DNA of 64,000 nucleotides from Palsa-504 sp963844625 (GTDB lineage Bacteria; Actinomycetota; Actinomycetes; Streptosporangiales; Streptosporangiaceae), in assembly GCA_963844625.1 (NCBI GenBank), contig CAWJPF010000026.1, forward strand, positions 186,001 through 250,000, read 5' to 3'. The notes under the pieces were generated by a model. It was not told the origin of the DNA. It worked only from the letters and a program-made list of their open reading frames with translations, and ran no database searches. Positions 1 through 8,027 of the stretch are shown here, in pieces; within the stretch, counting starts at the first letter, position 1; every line of letters begins with the position of its first letter. A program made the translations under genes and the position numbers.

Positions 1-187
1 CCCGGGCCACGTCGGCCGGGACGCCGCCGATACCCCAGCCCTCGGGCGGGAACTGCGTGATGTAGGTCCTGACCCGCTCGATCGGCGTGTCCAGGATCTC
101 CGCGACCAGCGCCGCGACCCGCCCGTGCAGCTCGCGGATCTTCTCGGGCGGACGGCCCTCCATGATGTCGATGCGGACGAATGGCAT
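1..187 (-). CDS. 4-oxalocrotonate tautomerase family protein (partial, C-terminus beyond window)
   Basis: The reading frame begins at the ATG complementary to 185-187 and stays open to the window edge, giving 62 residues. It starts Met-Pro-Phe-Val, so after Met removal Pro would be the catalytic N-terminal base of the tautomerase superfamily. The following beta strand and helix (IDIMEGRPPEKIRELH) also fit 4-OT-like proteins, which are about 60-130 residues long. These enzymes ketonise enols in aromatic catabolism or related chemistry; the substrate cannot be read here. It is the last visible gene of a leftward cluster, 10 bp after the HAD gene. The family call is firm; the C-terminus is not visible. 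Confidence 0.8.
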   Translation of the reverse strand, partial: MPFVRIDIMEGRPPEKIRELHGRVAALVAEILDTPIERVRTYITQFPPEGWGIGGVPADVAR

Positions 188-197
188 GCCTGCTCCT

Positions 198-902
198 TCA
201 GTTGTCGTAAACCGCGCGGGCTGACGGCCGCCGTGGCGGCAGGCCGAGCAGCTCCCTGGCGGCATCGATGGCCGGCAACGGGTCCTCCCACGGCACCCGG
301 ATCGCGATCATCCCGGCCCGCCGGGCACCGTCCACGTTCCCCGGCATGTCGTCGAGGAGCACGACCTGCCCGACAGGCAGCCCGAGCGCCGAAGCACCCT
401 GGCTGAACGCGCGCGGATCAGGTTTCATCACCCCGGTGAGGCTGGCGTCGACGATGACGTCGAACAGCTTCAGGTGCTCCTGCTGGTCTACCCAGTCAGT
501 CCCGTGGAAATCGGCCATGTCGTTGGTCAGCGCGCCGAGCGCGAGCCCGGCCGCCTTGGTGTCGGCCATCAGGTCCACCATCTCGGCCCGCAGCCAGTCC
601 CGCTGCGGCAGCTCGTACATCCGCTCGATCATGGCCCGGGTGTCCCACGTCTCGCCGACCGCGGCGCCCAGCTCAGCGGCCCGCTGTGCCCAGTACTGCC
701 GTTCGGTGACCTCGTGCCGCAGCATCTGCTGCCACAGCTCGTCCCGCTGGGTCGCGATCCCGCCGATCCGCTCCATCACCGGCCGCATCGCGGGTTCCCG
801 CTCGGCGAGCCGCCGGACAAGGTGGATACCGCTGGCGTGCACGGTCCCGCCGATGTCGAGCAGCAGCCCCCGCGGCCCGCCGGCGTCAGTGGCTGGCGGC
901 AT
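198..902 (-). CDS. HAD superfamily hydrolase (subfamily IA-like)
   Basis: This 234-residue protein has the HAD motifs in order. Motif I is LLLDIGGTV, with the nucleophile at Asp16 and Gly18 in the place of the usual acid/base Asp. Motif II is ALTND. The motif III lysine is in MKPDP, and the acidic motif IV is LLDDMPGNVDGARRAG. A DxGG motif I occurs in a subset of subfamily IA proteins, and loss of the second Asp may mean altered or weak phosphatase chemistry. Its start overlaps the end of the upstream NTF2-like gene by 17 bp, which suggests translational coupling. Substrate unknown. Confidence 0.78.
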   Translation of the reverse strand: MPPATDAGGPRGLLLDIGGTVHASGIHLVRRLAEREPAMRPVMERIGGIATQRDELWQQMLRHEVTERQYWAQRAAELGAAVGETWDTRAMIERMYELPQRDWLRAEMVDLMADTKAAGLALGALTNDMADFHGTDWVDQQEHLKLFDVIVDASLTGVMKPDPRAFSQGASALGLPVGQVVLLDDMPGNVDGARRAGMIAIRVPWEDPLPAIDAARELLGLPPRRPSARAVYDN

Positions 903-1338
903 AACCGCGCTCGGCGTAGGGGAACCCGCCCAGCTCGAGCCGGTCCAGGCCGGTCGCCTGAGGCGAAGCGTAGTAGGCGCGGATCTCCGTGATCAGCCCG
1001 CTGTCCCGGTCGAACCGGTACCACTCGTCACCGCGCAGCACCACGCCCAGTTTCGTCTTCTCGTGCGTCCACTCGATCACGGCCCGGTCGGTGTCGGGGT
1101 CGCAGATGAGCTCGTCCACGGTCCACCGCGAGCCCAGCGTCCGCACCGCCCACGACCACTTGGCCCCGATCGTGTCGCCGCCGCGGAACGGCCCGTCGTA
1201 CATGTCCGGCGGGAAGTAGTGCACCGCGCCCGGCGCGAAGTACGCGGCCACCGCGGCCGCGTCGCCGGTGTTGCAGGCGTCGAAGTACCCCCGGATCGCC
1301 TCTTCCATCCGCCGCGCCCTGGCCTCACGATCAGTCAC
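886..1338 (-). CDS. SnoaL-like/NTF2-fold protein
   Basis: The protein has 150 residues. It opens with a helix (EEAIRGYFDACNTGD), followed by AAYFAPGAVHYFPP and a strand-rich C-terminal half that includes VIEWTHEKTKLGVVLRGDEWYRF. This is the cone-shaped NTF2/SnoaL fold, found in polyketide cyclases, steroid isomerases and uncharacterised nuclear transport factor 2-like proteins. It sits between the acyl-CoA synthetase and the HAD gene, reads the same way, and overlaps the HAD start. The fold call is good; the reaction is unknown. Confidence 0.75.
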   Translation of the reverse strand: MTDREARARRMEEAIRGYFDACNTGDAAAVAAYFAPGAVHYFPPDMYDGPFRGGDTIGAKWSWAVRTLGSRWTVDELICDPDTDRAVIEWTHEKTKLGVVLRGDEWYRFDRDSGLITEIRAYYASPQATGLDRLELGGFPYAERGYAASH

Positions 1339-1442
1339 GCCCCGAGCCTAAGCGGTCCCAGGCGCATCAGCCAGCCACCTGTTCCGCATGCAGAAACCCA
1401 AAATATTTATGCCGAACGATCCGTCCTGCCTGCCCCAGCCAC

Positions 1443-2996
1443 CTAGGCACCGGAGACGAACTGCTCGCGGAGCACGAATTTCTGCACCTTGCCGGAGGCG
1501 GTGAGCGGGAAGCCGTCGGTGAAGACCCAGTGCCGCGGCGTCTTGTGGGCGGCCAGCCGCACGCGGCAGTAGGCCGTCAGCTCGTCCGGCGTGACGTCCT
1601 GACCAGGGACGGGGCGGATGAAGGCGGCCACCTGCTCGCCCCAGTGGTCGTCGGGTACGCCGACCACGGCCACGTCCGCGACGCCCGGGTGCGCGTACAG
1701 GACGTGCTCGATCTCGCGGGGATAGATGTTCTCGCCGCCGCGGATGATCATCTCCTTGAGCCGGCCCTCGATCCGGTAGTAGCCGCGCTCGTCCGCCGAG
1801 CCGAGGTCCCCGGTGTGCAGCCAGCCGTCGGCGTCGATCGCCGCGCGGGTGGCCGCCGGGTCGTCGAAATATCCCTGCATCACGTGGTAGCCGCGGGTGA
1901 TGATCTCGCCGACGGCGCCGGCCGGAAGCCGCTCGCCGGTGGCCGGGTCGGCGATCGCCACCTCGACGTGCGGATGTGCCCGGCCCAGCGTCTCCGCGCG
2001 GTCGGCGGGGGAGTCGTCCAGCCGGGACTGGGTGATGGAGGGGGAGGCCTCGGTCTGCGCGAAGGTAATGGATGTCGGCGCGCCCAGCGCGGACTCGATC
2101 CGCCGGACCAGGTCCGGCGGGAAGGTGGCCCCGCCGCCGTAGGCGTACCGGACGCGGGACAGGTCGGTGCCCGCGAAGGCCGGGTGGTCGAGCAGCGCCA
2201 GCATCATGGTCGGCACGCCGCCGAACATGGCGCTGCCTTCGGACTCGAGCAGCCGCAGCACCAGGCCCGGGTCGAAGCCGGGCACCAGGACCTGGGTGAA
2301 CAGGCCCTGCACCGGTCCCAGCGTCAGCAGCACGCAGCCGGCCGTGTGGAACAGCGGCATCGGGTTGACCCACACCTCGCCCGGGCTGGCCTGCAGGATC
2401 TCCGCGCAGTACCGGGCGTTGTTGGTGATCCCGCGGTGCCGCAGGACGGCGCCCTTCGGGAAGCCCGTGGTCCCGGAGGTGTACTGGATCTGCGCGGCGT
2501 CGTCGGGCCGCACCTCGGGCAGTCGCTGGGCCGCGGAGCCCGACGCGGCGAAGCGGTCCCAGTCCGCCAGCGAGATCACCTCGCGCAGGTCAGGCAGCCC
2601 GCCGCGGACCTGGGCCAGCGTTTCGATCAGGTCAGCACCGCGGTAGGCGGGGGCGAGCACCAGCCCCTGGGCGCGCGACTGGCCGAGCACGTGCGCTACC
2701 TCGCCGGCCCGCAGCGCCGGGTTAACGGTCACCAGGGTCAGGCCCGCCAGCGCCGCCCCGAACTCCATCAGCAGCCACTCCGCCGAGTTCGGCGCCCACA
2801 CCGCGACCCGCTCGCCCGGGTCGAACCGGCCGAGCAGGGCCCGGGCGACCCGTTCTGCGTCCGTCAGCAGGTCCGCGTAACTCCAGCGGCGCCGCGACGT
2901 GGCGTCGGCCGTGCCCTCCACCAGGGCGATCGTTCCCGCCGCGCGCTCAGCCGCCTCGTGCAGCACCCCGCCGACGGTGGTCTCGAGTACGGGCAT
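1443..2996 (-). CDS. AMP-dependent acyl-CoA synthetase/ligase (FadD-like)
   Basis: I chose the ATG at 2996 (MPVLETTVGG) because GGGAGGG lies just upstream and the LanC-like stop is only 4 bp away. A longer in-frame extension to 3155 reads through that neighbour. The 517-residue enzyme has the ANL superfamily motifs: P-loop YTSGTTGFPKGAV, the LHTGDLG aspartate, the hinge GRLKEMIIRGGENIYP, and the C-terminal catalytic lysine in LTASGKVQK. It should activate a carboxylate with ATP and transfer it to CoA. The hinge and A10 motifs fit medium- or long-chain or aromatic acyl-CoA ligases. Its neighbours (LanC-like, NTF2, tautomerase) do not reveal the acid. Confidence 0.9.
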   Translation of the reverse strand: MPVLETTVGGVLHEAAERAAGTIALVEGTADATSRRRWSYADLLTDAERVARALLGRFDPGERVAVWAPNSAEWLLMEFGAALAGLTLVTVNPALRAGEVAHVLGQSRAQGLVLAPAYRGADLIETLAQVRGGLPDLREVISLADWDRFAASGSAAQRLPEVRPDDAAQIQYTSGTTGFPKGAVLRHRGITNNARYCAEILQASPGEVWVNPMPLFHTAGCVLLTLGPVQGLFTQVLVPGFDPGLVLRLLESEGSAMFGGVPTMMLALLDHPAFAGTDLSRVRYAYGGGATFPPDLVRRIESALGAPTSITFAQTEASPSITQSRLDDSPADRAETLGRAHPHVEVAIADPATGERLPAGAVGEIITRGYHVMQGYFDDPAATRAAIDADGWLHTGDLGSADERGYYRIEGRLKEMIIRGGENIYPREIEHVLYAHPGVADVAVVGVPDDHWGEQVAAFIRPVPGQDVTPDELTAYCRVRLAAHKTPRHWVFTDGFPLTASGKVQKFVLREQFVSGA

Positions 2997-3000
2997 GGCG

Positions 3001-4317
3001 TCATCCCTCCCAGCCGGGGGCGTGCGGCCAGCGTACGGCCCAGGGGTCGCCGGCCAGGTGCCGGTGCAACCGCAGCAGGGTCGAGCCGATGCCGGCCGCG
3101 CCTTGCAGGTAGGTCGTCTCAGGCGGCAGGTCCGGGTCCGGCTTGCGGTATTCATAGTTGGACCAGCGCATACCTGCCTGGTCGCTGATCGCCCGGTCGA
3201 GCAGGTCGTCGGTCAGCGCCACGGCGAAGGCCAGATCCTCCGGCTGCCCCTCGAGCCGGTGCAGGTCGAGGAAGAATTCCGCGACTCCCGCCGACCCGCA
3301 GCAACGGGCGACGTTGTCCCAGAACCCGGGGGACTTTTGCGCTGGGATGCCGCTGGTGCTGTCGGCTCGCGCGGCGCGCCGCAGCCAGGTTCGCCACTGC
3401 GCAGAGCTCGTGGTCAGTTCCAGCTGCCGGAACAGCCAGCCGAGCCCGGGCGGCCCGTGACACCAGCCGAGCGTGAACAGCTCGGTGCCGCCGGGATCGT
3501 GGTGGAACGCCGCGCACGTGTCGTCATCGGTGCGCACCGTGGTCATGATCCACTCGGTGGCGTCCAGGCTCCCCTGCAGGAACCGCGGCTCACCGGTTAC
3601 CTCCGCCAGCCGGGCCAGAAAGAACCCGATGCCGGCCGCCCCGTGCGCGAAGTTCGGGAACCGCCGCTTGTCGTCCGGCCGCCTCGCCTCGTAGCTCGGG
3701 CCGAGCGACCACCTGATCCCGGCCGGTCCCTGCTCGGCCTGGTCCAGCAGCCAGTCCCCGGCGCCTACGGCCAGCTCAAGCGCCCGCGGTCCCAGGTAAT
3801 CGCCGCCCAGCGTGAGCATCAGGCAGCCGACGCCGGCCGTACCCCACAAGATCTCGGTCAGGTCGTGCCAGTGCACCGTGCCACCTGCCGGGCCCCCGCC
3901 GGGCCCGCCGCCTGGTTCGCCGCCTGACGACGCCCGGGCCGCGACCGTCGCGAGCACGCGCCCGGCCAGCTGCCGGGCCGCCTCGTCGTCCGCCGCGTCG
4001 GCGAGCTCGTCGAGCACCACCGCCCAGCCGCCGATCCCGGTGAACAGCCCGCACCCCGCCCACTCCGCAGCGCACTCGTCGAGATGGGCCGCCATCCACC
4101 GGCGGCTTTCGGTCGCCGCGGCCAGCCAGCGCTCGTCGCCCGTGGTCCGGAACGCCTCTACGAAGAACATCGCCGGGCCCGCCGTCCCCCAGCCAACGCC
4201 GGGCACGACCTCGGCGGATACACCAGGCTGGTCCGGCCAGCACCAGCCGTCAGGACCGCGTTCGGCCATCGAGATCAGCCAGTCACCCGCCCGCTCGGCG
4301 GCCGCAAGATAGCTCAC
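3001..4317 (-). CDS. LanC-like cyclase-fold protein with CCG zinc motif
   Basis: This 438-residue protein is built of repeated helical hairpins with glycine-rich turns (GVGWGTAGP, GCGLFTGIGGW, LWGTAGVGC, NFAHGAAGIG, YLQGAAGIG), the alpha/alpha-toroid signature of LanC proteins. Candidate zinc ligands are Cys286 in GWCHGPPG and Cys339/Cys340 in RCCGSAG. LanC proteins usually carry Cys-His-Gly at the second site, and a Cys-Cys-Gly version is known from some LanM-type synthetases. His225 (NFAHG) matches the catalytic histidine region. No lanthipeptide precursor or dehydratase gene is visible, so thioether ring formation on a local peptide cannot be claimed. It is the first gene of the leftward cluster and ends 4 bp before the acyl-CoA ligase. 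Confidence 0.85.
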   Translation of the reverse strand: MSYLAAAERAGDWLISMAERGPDGWCWPDQPGVSAEVVPGVGWGTAGPAMFFVEAFRTTGDERWLAAATESRRWMAAHLDECAAEWAGCGLFTGIGGWAVVLDELADAADDEAARQLAGRVLATVAARASSGGEPGGGPGGGPAGGTVHWHDLTEILWGTAGVGCLMLTLGGDYLGPRALELAVGAGDWLLDQAEQGPAGIRWSLGPSYEARRPDDKRRFPNFAHGAAGIGFFLARLAEVTGEPRFLQGSLDATEWIMTTVRTDDDTCAAFHHDPGGTELFTLGWCHGPPGLGWLFRQLELTTSSAQWRTWLRRAARADSTSGIPAQKSPGFWDNVARCCGSAGVAEFFLDLHRLEGQPEDLAFAVALTDDLLDRAISDQAGMRWSNYEYRKPDPDLPPETTYLQGAAGIGSTLLRLHRHLAGDPWAVRWPHAPGWEG

Positions 4318-4364
4318 GAGCCCAGGCTAGCCAGCTACACCGCAGGCCGGGGAGACTGGACGGC

Positions 4365-4877
4365 ATGGAATGGACAGGACAGATCTACGCGGACCACCCG
4401 ACCGTGGCCGTACAGGCCTACATCGAGGCCCTGCCCGAGCGGGTCTGGACCCTGGTCAGCGACATTTTCCTGATGGCGCGGCTGAGCGCCGAGCTGCAGG
4501 AGGTGGAGTGGCTCGGGGGAGTGAGCGGCCCGGCGGTCGGCCACCGCTTCCTCGGCCGTAACGCGAACGAGCACCTCGGGCACTGGGAGACGATCAGCAC
4601 GATCGTGGAGTGCGACGAACCGCACCGGTTCGCCTGGGCGGTCGGAGAGCCCGGTCAGCACTGGGCGACCTGGCGGTTCACGCTGCGGCCGGACGGTCCA
4701 GGCACGGTGGTGGAGCAGTGGGCGCAGATGGGACCCGGCCGCTCCGGGCTGAGCCTGGCCATCGACGCGATGCCGGACAAGGAGCAGAAGATCGTCTTCG
4801 TCCGGCTGCGGGAGTTCGAGACCGGCTTCAAGCACAACCTGGCCGCGATCAAGGAGCTCGCCGAGACGGGCTCGTGA
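4365..4877 (+). CDS. SRPBCC family protein (polyketide cyclase/dehydrase-like)
   Basis: The 170-residue protein begins with AVQAYIEALPERVWTLVSDIF, followed by strands typical of the START/SRPBCC helix-grip fold (VGHRFLGRN, HRFAWAVGEP, TWRFTLRPDGPGTVVEQW) and a long C-terminal helix. Such proteins bind hydrophobic ligands in a deep cavity and include polyketide cyclases and many uncharacterised proteins. A GGGGAG ribosome site precedes the ATG. Its TGA overlaps the next ATG (TGATG), so it is coupled to the LLM oxidoreductase. It diverges from the LanC cluster across 47 bp, which must hold both promoters. Ligand unknown. Confidence 0.8.
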   Translation: MEWTGQIYADHPTVAVQAYIEALPERVWTLVSDIFLMARLSAELQEVEWLGGVSGPAVGHRFLGRNANEHLGHWETISTIVECDEPHRFAWAVGEPGQHWATWRFTLRPDGPGTVVEQWAQMGPGRSGLSLAIDAMPDKEQKIVFVRLREFETGFKHNLAAIKELAETGS

Positions 4878-5911
4878 TGCGCACCGCGACCACCGTCGAG
4901 GGGTCGGGGCGGACCTGGCCGAAGGTCACCCAGTTCGCCTGCGAGGCCGAGAAACTGGGCCTGGACGTCTGCTGGGTCGCGGAGGCCTGGGGGGCCGACG
5001 CGCCCTCGCTGCTGGGCTATCTCGCGGCCCGCACGTCCACGATGCTGCTCGGCTCCGGGGTCATCCAGGTCGGTACCCGATCGCCGGTCACGATCGCCCA
5101 GACCGCGATGACGCTCGCGCACCTGTCGGGCGGCCGGTTCCTGCTCGGGCTCGGGGTGTCGGGGCCGCAGGTCATGGAGGGCCTGCACGGCGTCGGGTTC
5201 GCTCACCCGCTGGCCCGGATGCGCGAGACCGTCCAGGTCGTGCGGACCGTGTTCGCCGGCGAGAAGGTCGACTTCGCCGGGAGCCAGTACCGCATCCCGC
5301 GGCCCGGCGGCGAGGGCCGGCCGATGCGGGTCGCCCTGCCGCCCGTGTCCGTGCCGGTGTACCTGGCCACCTTGTCGCCGAAGATGCTGGAACTGACCGG
5401 GGAGATCGCCGACGGCTGGCTGGGGACCAGCTTTGTCCCCGAGGGGGCCGCCGCTTACTTCCGCTACCTGGACGCCGGCCTGGCCCGGTCCGGCCGTACC
5501 CGGGCCGCCCTGGACATCTGCCAGGGCGCCGAGGTCAACTTCGTGGCCGAGGCGGCTCTGCCAGGCGTGCTGGCCAGCCGCAAGCGGGAACTGGCCTTCT
5601 CCCTGGGCGGCATGGGCTCGGCCACCAGCAATTTCTACAACGACGCCTACAGCCGCCAGGGCTGGGCCGACGTCGCCGCCCGGGTCAGGGAACGCTGGCA
5701 GTCCGGTGACCGCGACGGCGCCGCCGCGCTGGTCACCGATGAGATGGTGCTGGCCACCACGCTGATCGGGACCGAGGACATGGTCCGCGCCCGGCTGGAG
5801 ACGTGGCGCGACGCCGGCGTCGATACCGTCCGCCTGTACCCGGCCGGCGACACCCTCACCGCCCGCCTGGACACCCTAGGCCGCGCCATCGACCTCATCC
5901 GTGCCCTGTGA
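4877..5911 (+). CDS. LLM class (probable F420-dependent) oxidoreductase
   Basis: The start is the ATG that overlaps the SRPBCC stop as TGATG, giving 344 residues; a GTG one codon earlier is also possible. The sequence shows the luciferase-like TIM barrel: GLDVCWVAEAWG, LGSGVIQVGTRSPVTIAQTA, LSGGRFLLGLGVSGPQV, the ARMRETVQVVR helix, and a late ADGWLGTSF strand. This arrangement is typical of actinobacterial F420-dependent LLM enzymes, which move hydride to or from alcohols, aldehydes or C=C bonds. The first barrel strand is short or missing compared with usual family members. Co-translation with SRPBCC suggests the two act on the same hydrophobic substrate, which is inference. Confidence 0.87.
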   Translation: MRTATTVEGSGRTWPKVTQFACEAEKLGLDVCWVAEAWGADAPSLLGYLAARTSTMLLGSGVIQVGTRSPVTIAQTAMTLAHLSGGRFLLGLGVSGPQVMEGLHGVGFAHPLARMRETVQVVRTVFAGEKVDFAGSQYRIPRPGGEGRPMRVALPPVSVPVYLATLSPKMLELTGEIADGWLGTSFVPEGAAAYFRYLDAGLARSGRTRAALDICQGAEVNFVAEAALPGVLASRKRELAFSLGGMGSATSNFYNDAYSRQGWADVAARVRERWQSGDRDGAAALVTDEMVLATTLIGTEDMVRARLETWRDAGVDTVRLYPAGDTLTARLDTLGRAIDLIRAL

Positions 5912-5920
5912 GAGGCGGAG

Positions 5921-6550
5921 CTAGCTGCCCTTATATCCAGGCAGCCCCTGCAGTTTGGCCACCAAGCCTGAGAGCGTGGACGCGGTAGCCAGCACCTCGC
6001 TGCCGCGCAAGCAGCGGTACGAGTCGGGTTCTGGCTCGGGTTTTTCCTGGAAGATCAGCCCGCATACCTCGAGGTAGAGCTGCTCAGGATAGGGGAGGAA
6101 TTTGATATGGCTCAGTGCCTGGTCCTGCCCGGCGGACTCTACGACGAATTCGCCGTAGCCGAGGAGCCGGCCCGTCGCGGTCCGCTGGAAGATCATGTCC
6201 GTCACCTTGGTGAGCGGCATCATGTTCACATCGCTGGTGAAAATGCCAGTCGCTAGCACTAGCCGGCGAGACGTGACCACGAAGTAGGTCTTAGCCCAGT
6301 CAAGTACCTTAAATCCGAGCCACAGCACGGTCAGCACCCACAGGAGCCAGATGACCAGGGTGGCGGTGCTGTTGCCATGCGTGACGGAATTGCTCACGAA
6401 GCCCGCGATCCCCAGCCCGACCAGGACATACAAGATCGGCATGATCAGCACGGCTGGGTGCTGGTGGACGGTGATGACCTGGCGCTCATTCGGCAGGAGG
6501 AACTTATTGACCGAGGCGGGAACCGTATCGGTGCTCGAAACCAGCCTCAT
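5921..6550 (-). CDS. PH domain-containing membrane protein (bPH2/DUF304-like)
   Basis: The protein has 209 residues. A short cytosolic N-terminus with FLLPNERQVITVHQHP leads into two hydrophobic segments (VLIMPILYVLVGLGIAGFV and TLVIWLLWVLTVLWLGFKV). A bacterial PH-like domain follows: TYFVVTSRRLVLATGIFTSDVN, MMPLTKVTDMIFQRTATGRLLGYG and FVVESAGQDQALSHIKFLPYPEQ. This is the YdbS/YdbT-type architecture. Its molecular role is not established. It converges on the LLM gene with a 9-bp gap. Confidence 0.82.
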   Translation of the reverse strand: MRLVSSTDTVPASVNKFLLPNERQVITVHQHPAVLIMPILYVLVGLGIAGFVSNSVTHGNSTATLVIWLLWVLTVLWLGFKVLDWAKTYFVVTSRRLVLATGIFTSDVNMMPLTKVTDMIFQRTATGRLLGYGEFVVESAGQDQALSHIKFLPYPEQLYLEVCGLIFQEKPEPEPDSYRCLRGSEVLATASTLSGLVAKLQGLPGYKGS

Positions 6551-6778
6551 CCCAGCGCCTGCCTAACGAAATCGACGCACGGAGTGGGAAAACCGCTTGC
6601 CCCGGTGAACAGGAAGCTGCCGATATCGTGCACGATGTGCGCGGCGCCCGTAACGCGATTCAATCACAAGCCACATAGTAAGGCGACAGCGGCCCATCCA
6701 GTGATCGTGGGCCTGGGGGTGAAGATTCCGTGCTGAACGGTAACGTTCCCGGAACGTTCCGGGCGTAGCGTCGGGTTT
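6551..6778. promoter_or_regulatory. Divergent intergenic region with perfect 16-bp palindrome CCCGGAACGTTCCGGG
   Basis: The 228-bp gap separates the PH-domain gene from the rightward sensor-like membrane gene. At 6748-6763 it holds a perfect 16-bp palindrome, overlapping a tandem duplication of AACGTTCC(C)GG at 6742-6763. The palindrome ends 15 bp before the GTG start at 6779, a likely place for a repressor or activator to control that gene. The binding protein is unknown. Confidence 0.45.
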
Positions 6779-8005
6779 GTGAGGGCAGGCACCGCCAGCG
6801 ACGCGGCCTCGGCGCGGGTCGAGGGGCGCCGTTCCCGGCTGGCGTCCCCCGCGTCCGCGTCCGTCCTGGCCGGCCTGATGCTGGTGCTGGCCGTCGCCCT
6901 GATACCGCTGTCGCTTACGGCCCGGCAGAACCCGCTGGCCACGGGGGGCGTGGAGATCGCGATCGCCGTGTCGTTCGCGGTAGTGGGACTGGTCGTTGCC
7001 TGGCACCGGCCGCGGAACCCGATCGGGTGGCTGATGCTCGTCCTCGGCGTGGGCTTCATGTTCTACACCGACAGCGGCCTTTACAACGTGCTCAACTACC
7101 GGCTGGGCCACCGGCTTCCGCTCGGTCCGGTGGTGCTCGTCCTGTATCACGTCTCCGAGCCCGAGCTCGGGCTGATCCCGCTGGTCATCTTGTTGTTCCC
7201 GTACGGGCGGCTGCCCTCATCCCGGTGGCGCTGGGTGGTGCGCGGCTATGTCGCCCTGGCCGTAGCCGACATCATCGTCCAGGCCCAGATGTCGGTGTAC
7301 GCGCTCACTTACCATCACACCCAGGTGGACACCAACGGCCAGCTCGCTCTCTCCGACGGCTCGTATTCGGTCATCTTCGCGCCGATAGGCGTCATCTTCT
7401 TCGCGTTCTGGGCCCTTTGCGTGGGCTACCAGGTCGTGAGCTGGCGCCGCGCGGTCGGCGAACGGCGTCAGCAGTTCAACTGGCTGATGGCCGGGGGCGC
7501 CGTCGCCCTCGCGTCGTCTGTCGCCTCAGCCTTCCTCGGTGCCGCTCATGGCATCTGGCAGGTCGTCAGCGATGTGCTCCTGATCAGCGTGGCTGCCCTG
7601 CCGATCGGAATAGGCGTCGCGATCCTGAAGTACCGGCTGTACGAGATCGACCGGATCATCAGCCGGACCCTGGCGTACGCGATCGTGACCGGCCTGCTGG
7701 TCGGGGTGTACACCGGGCTGGTGCTGCTGACCACCCAGGTGTTCCTGGTCCGCACGCCGGTGGCGGTGGCCGCCTCCACGCTGGCGGCGGCAGCGCTGTT
7801 CAATCCGGTGCGGCGGCGGGTGCAGCGTTTGGTGGACCGGCGGTTCAACCGGGCCCGGTATGACTCCGACCAGACCGTGGCCGCGTTCGCGGCCCGCCTG
7901 AAAAACGCGGTCGACCTGGACTCGGTCCGCGATGACCTGGCCGGTGTGGTGACAAAGACGCTGGAGCCCGCCCATGTCTCGGTGTGGATGAGCGAACGCA
8001 GGTGA
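6779..8005 (+). CDS. Multi-pass membrane protein resembling the sensor half of a histidine kinase (no kinase domain)
   Basis: The GTG start gives 408 residues with about eight or nine hydrophobic helices, beginning at ASVLAGLMLVLAVALIPLSL. The motif YRLYEIDRIISRTLAYAIV, then FNPVRRRVQRLVDRRFNRARYD and a short cytosolic tail ending in EPAHVSVWM, is typical of the membrane and linker region of a group of actinobacterial sensor kinases and GGDEF or LuxR-linked sensors. The protein stops where a kinase would begin: no H-box, N-box or G-box is present. It may be a stand-alone sensor or a remnant. It converges on kdpA with a 22-bp gap. Confidence 0.72.
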   Translation: MRAGTASDAASARVEGRRSRLASPASASVLAGLMLVLAVALIPLSLTARQNPLATGGVEIAIAVSFAVVGLVVAWHRPRNPIGWLMLVLGVGFMFYTDSGLYNVLNYRLGHRLPLGPVVLVLYHVSEPELGLIPLVILLFPYGRLPSSRWRWVVRGYVALAVADIIVQAQMSVYALTYHHTQVDTNGQLALSDGSYSVIFAPIGVIFFAFWALCVGYQVVSWRRAVGERRQQFNWLMAGGAVALASSVASAFLGAAHGIWQVVSDVLLISVAALPIGIGVAILKYRLYEIDRIISRTLAYAIVTGLLVGVYTGLVLLTTQVFLVRTPVAVAASTLAAAALFNPVRRRVQRLVDRRFNRARYDSDQTVAAFAARLKNAVDLDSVRDDLAGVVTKTLEPAHVSVWMSERR

Positions 8006-8027
8006 GGCCCGCTTCAACCGGCCATCC

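Noticed and set aside
1530..3188. Long open frame antisense to the acyl-CoA ligase gene
   Set aside because: Composition is Arg/Gly/His-rich with no recognisable motif, and the opposite strand encodes a complete ANL enzyme; it is a GC-driven shadow.
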